In this document: positions 30,963-33,070 of the stretch, one piece after another
Layout of the letters: the number at the start of each line of letters is the position of its first letter
How positions within the stretch are numbered: position 1 is the first letter of the stretch
Assembly (NCBI GenBank): GCA_028290325.1
Contig: JAQGJY010000094.1
Location: 1-33,070, forward strand
DNA length: 33,070 bases
Direction: 5' to 3'
From: Tardiphaga sp.
GTDB taxonomy: Bacteria > Pseudomonadota > Alphaproteobacteria > Rhizobiales > Xanthobacteraceae
The notes under the pieces: model-generated
Told to the model about the DNA's origin: nothing
Database searches by the model: none
Seen by the model: the letters and a program-made list of their open reading frames with translations, nothing else
Made by a program: the position numbers and the translations under genes

Positions 30963-31856
30963 ATGCCGATGACCTCAACCTTCCGCGACGTCACATGCTC
31001 GTCCGCCGACGGCCTCAATCTCCACGCCCGCGATTACGCGTCCGCCCGGGTCGGCACGACGCTGCCGGTTCTGTGCCTGCCCGGCCTCACCCGCACGACC
31101 GACGATTTCGACGTCATCGCAACCGCTTTGTCGCAAGACGCAGTGGCACCGCGCCGCGTCGTCGCGATCGATTATCGCGGACGTGGTCTCTCCGACCACG
31201 ATCCGGATCCGGCCAAATACAGCGTGCCGGTGGAGGCCGGCGACGTTCAGGCCGTCGCAACTTCATTGGGGATCACCAAGGCCATCATGATCGGCACCTC
31301 GCGCGGCGGCATGATCGCGATGGTCTTGTCCGCCACCCAGCCCGCGATGGTGGCGGGCGTCGTGCTCAATGACGTCGGTCCGGCGCTGGAGATGACGGGG
31401 CTCATACGCATCAAGGACTACATTGCCAAGGATCGGATTCCGACGTCGTGGGACGAGGCTGCTGCCGGCATCAAGGCGTTGTTCGGCCGCGACTTTCCGA
31501 ACCTGGCCGATGCCGACTGGATGGCTTGGGCCAAGCGCGGCTTCGTCGCGCGTGACGGACACTTGGTCAAGACCCACGATCCGGCTTTGGCGGCGGCCTT
31601 CGCCGGGATCGATCCGGCCAACCCACCGCCCCCGGCGTGGAAGCTGTTCGACAAGATGGTCGGCAAGCCGCTGATGTTGATTCATGGCGGCCGCTCGGAC
31701 CTGCTGTCCGCGCAAGGGGTGCGGGACATGGTGGACCGGCGACCGGACATCGATCTGGTCGAGGTCGCGGATGAAGGCCATGCGCCATTGCTGGCGGATC
31801 CGCCGACGATCGGCCGGATCGCCGCCTTTTGCGCACGCTGCGACGGTGGCGGCTAG
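30963..31856 (+). CDS. Alpha/beta hydrolase
   Basis: PVLCLPGLTRTTDDFD, VVAIDYRGRGLSDHDP, IMIGTSRGGMIAM (nucleophile elbow GTSRGG), VADEGHAPLL (catalytic His). Confidence 0.93.
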   Translation: MPMTSTFRDVTCSSADGLNLHARDYASARVGTTLPVLCLPGLTRTTDDFDVIATALSQDAVAPRRVVAIDYRGRGLSDHDPDPAKYSVPVEAGDVQAVATSLGITKAIMIGTSRGGMIAMVLSATQPAMVAGVVLNDVGPALEMTGLIRIKDYIAKDRIPTSWDEAAAGIKALFGRDFPNLADADWMAWAKRGFVARDGHLVKTHDPALAAAFAGIDPANPPPPAWKLFDKMVGKPLMLIHGGRSDLLSAQGVRDMVDRRPDIDLVEVADEGHAPLLADPPTIGRIAAFCARCDGGG

Positions 31857-31914
31857 CTCCACCAATGCGGCAGGAATTGGCCGCAACTAACTGATATCAA
31901 TATTTAATCTACGA

Positions 31915-31948
31915 AAGCCGTCCGGATTCATCCGGACGGCTTTTTTTT
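31915..31948 (+). terminator. Intrinsic terminator of the alpha/beta hydrolase gene
   Basis: AGCCGTCCGGAT-TC-ATCCGGACGGCT followed by TTTTTTTT. Confidence 0.93.
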
Positions 31949-31975
31949 AACTGGACTGGTCTCGCACAGGTCAAC

Positions 31976-32007
31976 GAAAAACCCCCGGCGATTGCTCGCC
32001 GGGGGCT
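31976..32007 (-). terminator. Intrinsic terminator of the porin gene
   Basis: Minus strand GCCCCCGGCGA-GCAA-TCGCCGGGGGT followed by TTTTCG. Confidence 0.88.
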
Positions 32008-32042
32008 TCGAACTCAGATCAGATGGCCCGAAGGCAACCGGA

Positions 32043-33070
32043 TCAGAAGTTGCGCTGAGCGCGGACGTTCAGCGAGACCGTGTCCTGGTCCTTGAAGTTG
32101 TAGACGGCGGTCGGCTTCGGAGAGGTCGCACCGGGCTGGAAGACTGCCGAACCGGTGAAGTTCTGATCGAGGCGGAAGTACATGACTTCAGCCGAGAAGG
32201 TCAGGTTCTTGACGGGAGTCCAGCGGGTCACGAGACCAACCTGTGCAACGTTGAAGTTCGGGTTGCACGAGAAGTCGGCCGAGAGGTTCGCAATGCCGCG
32301 AGCACCAATGTAGCTAGCACACATGCTTGCTGCAGCGTTCCCGTTGTAACGGACAGCCGAATAGCTGCCGAACAGGCTGGACGACCAGTAAGCATCCCAG
32401 TTGTGGTTGAAGGCACCGCGGATGCCATAGGCTTCCGTCAGTTCAATGCCGCCGCCCGGAATGTAGACGCCGTCGGAGGTGGCACCAAAGCCAACGCTCT
32501 GATACGCGCCACCGCTACCCGAACCGAACATCGCGAAGCTGGGCGAAGCTGCGCTGGTCGAGATGACGTTCTTGGTGTCGCCGCGAGCATAGGACGCATC
32601 GATCTTGATGTCGTCGCCAGGTCCCGTCGGCAGGTTCTTGATCTGCAAGGCGGCCATGACCGAACCACCCCACTTCGCGTCCGGATGCCCGGAAAGTTCC
32701 GAAGCAGCGGTCGGAATGCCACCGGCGCCAAGCGTGTTGTAGGAGCCGTTGACTTCGTGCAGAGCGCCCGACAGCTGGAAGAGACCCCAAGCCTGATCGA
32801 CGCGGATGTTGCCGACGAGATCAGGAGCGCGAACGCCAGCGTAGGCGTTGGAACCGGTACCGAGAACGCCGATCGGCGTTGTAGCGCTAATGTTGTAAAC
32901 AGCGGTACGGTTGAACACGGTCGGATCATCGAGACCGATGGTGGCCGAAACGCCGTTGCCGAACTGCGCGGTGTACTGGATGTTGTTCACGCCGGTGACG
33001 GTGTCATGACCGCCGAGCAGGAACGACGAGTTGTTGCCCGGATACCCATGCCACGGTGTCGCGTAGGCCG
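32043..33070 (-). CDS. Porin (alphaproteobacterial Porin_2 family), N-terminus beyond window edge
   Basis: Frame remains open from 32990 to 33070: AYATPWHGYPGNNSSFLLGGHDTVTGVNNIQYTAQFGNGVSATIGLDDP...; ends VSLNVRAQRNF with terminal Phe, typical of outer-membrane beta-barrels. Confidence 0.9.
   Translation of the reverse strand, partial: AYATPWHGYPGNNSSFLLGGHDTVTGVNNIQYTAQFGNGVSATIGLDDPTVFNRTAVYNISATTPIGVLGTGSNAYAGVRAPDLVGNIRVDQAWGLFQLSGALHEVNGSYNTLGAGGIPTAASELSGHPDAKWGGSVMAALQIKNLPTGPGDDIKIDASYARGDTKNVISTSAASPSFAMFGSGSGGAYQSVGFGATSDGVYIPGGGIELTEAYGIRGAFNHNWDAYWSSSLFGSYSAVRYNGNAAASMCASYIGARGIANLSADFSCNPNFNVAQVGLVTRWTPVKNLTFSAEVMYFRLDQNFTGSAVFQPGATSPKPTAVYNFKDQDTVSLNVRAQRNF

Noticed and set aside
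29960-31372. 470-aa plus-strand ORF spanning the lytic transglycosylase and hydrolase
   Set aside because: Alternative frame of two well-supported genes on the same strand; Arg-rich with no domain signature.
1-33070. CRISPR arrays, tRNA/rRNA genes, tmRNA, insertion sequences, toxin-antitoxin or phage-defence genes
   Set aside because: No direct-repeat/spacer pattern, no recognisable tRNA/rRNA sequence, and no transposase, integrase, toxin-antitoxin or defence proteins found by reading. smpB is present but no tmRNA gene was recognised nearby.

Overview
This looks like a high-GC alphaproteobacterial chromosome segment, resembling Rhizobiales (Bradyrhizobium/Rhodopseudomonas/Afipia type); that placement is inference from protein and gene-order familiarity. 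It is mostly core genome. Most of the minus strand is a complete 14-subunit complex I operon (nuoA-N, about 21.0 to 5.9 kb), followed downstream by birA, RNase J, a methylmalonyl-CoA epimerase-like gene and a DUF1467-like gene. Upstream of nuo are a bifunctional RelA/SpoT gene (rsh) and rpoZ, then an NYN-domain gene, a family-5-like uracil-DNA glycosylase, a peroxiredoxin, smpB, mscL, dapA, a soluble lytic transglycosylase, an alpha/beta hydrolase and a 5'-truncated porin at the right edge. The left edge holds a TonB-dependent receptor truncated at its C-terminus, which the ORF track misses because its stop lies outside the window, next to a small DUF2946-like gene. I found no tRNA, rRNA, CRISPR array, transposase or integrase, and no convincing new multi-gene system. 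The points most worth a second look are: (1) an unexplained, relatively AT-rich 430-bp gap with a strong plus-strand intrinsic terminator, which may encode a small RNA; (2) two small ORFs stop/start-overlapped into the nuo operon (nuoD-64 aa-nuoE and nuoE-68 aa-nuoF); (3) a His/Asp-rich insertion in NuoL; (4) a long low-complexity tail on NuoE; (5) a RIME/REP-like palindrome between nuoK and nuoL; (6) a perfect GTGTGA-N4-TCACAC palindrome upstream of rsh.
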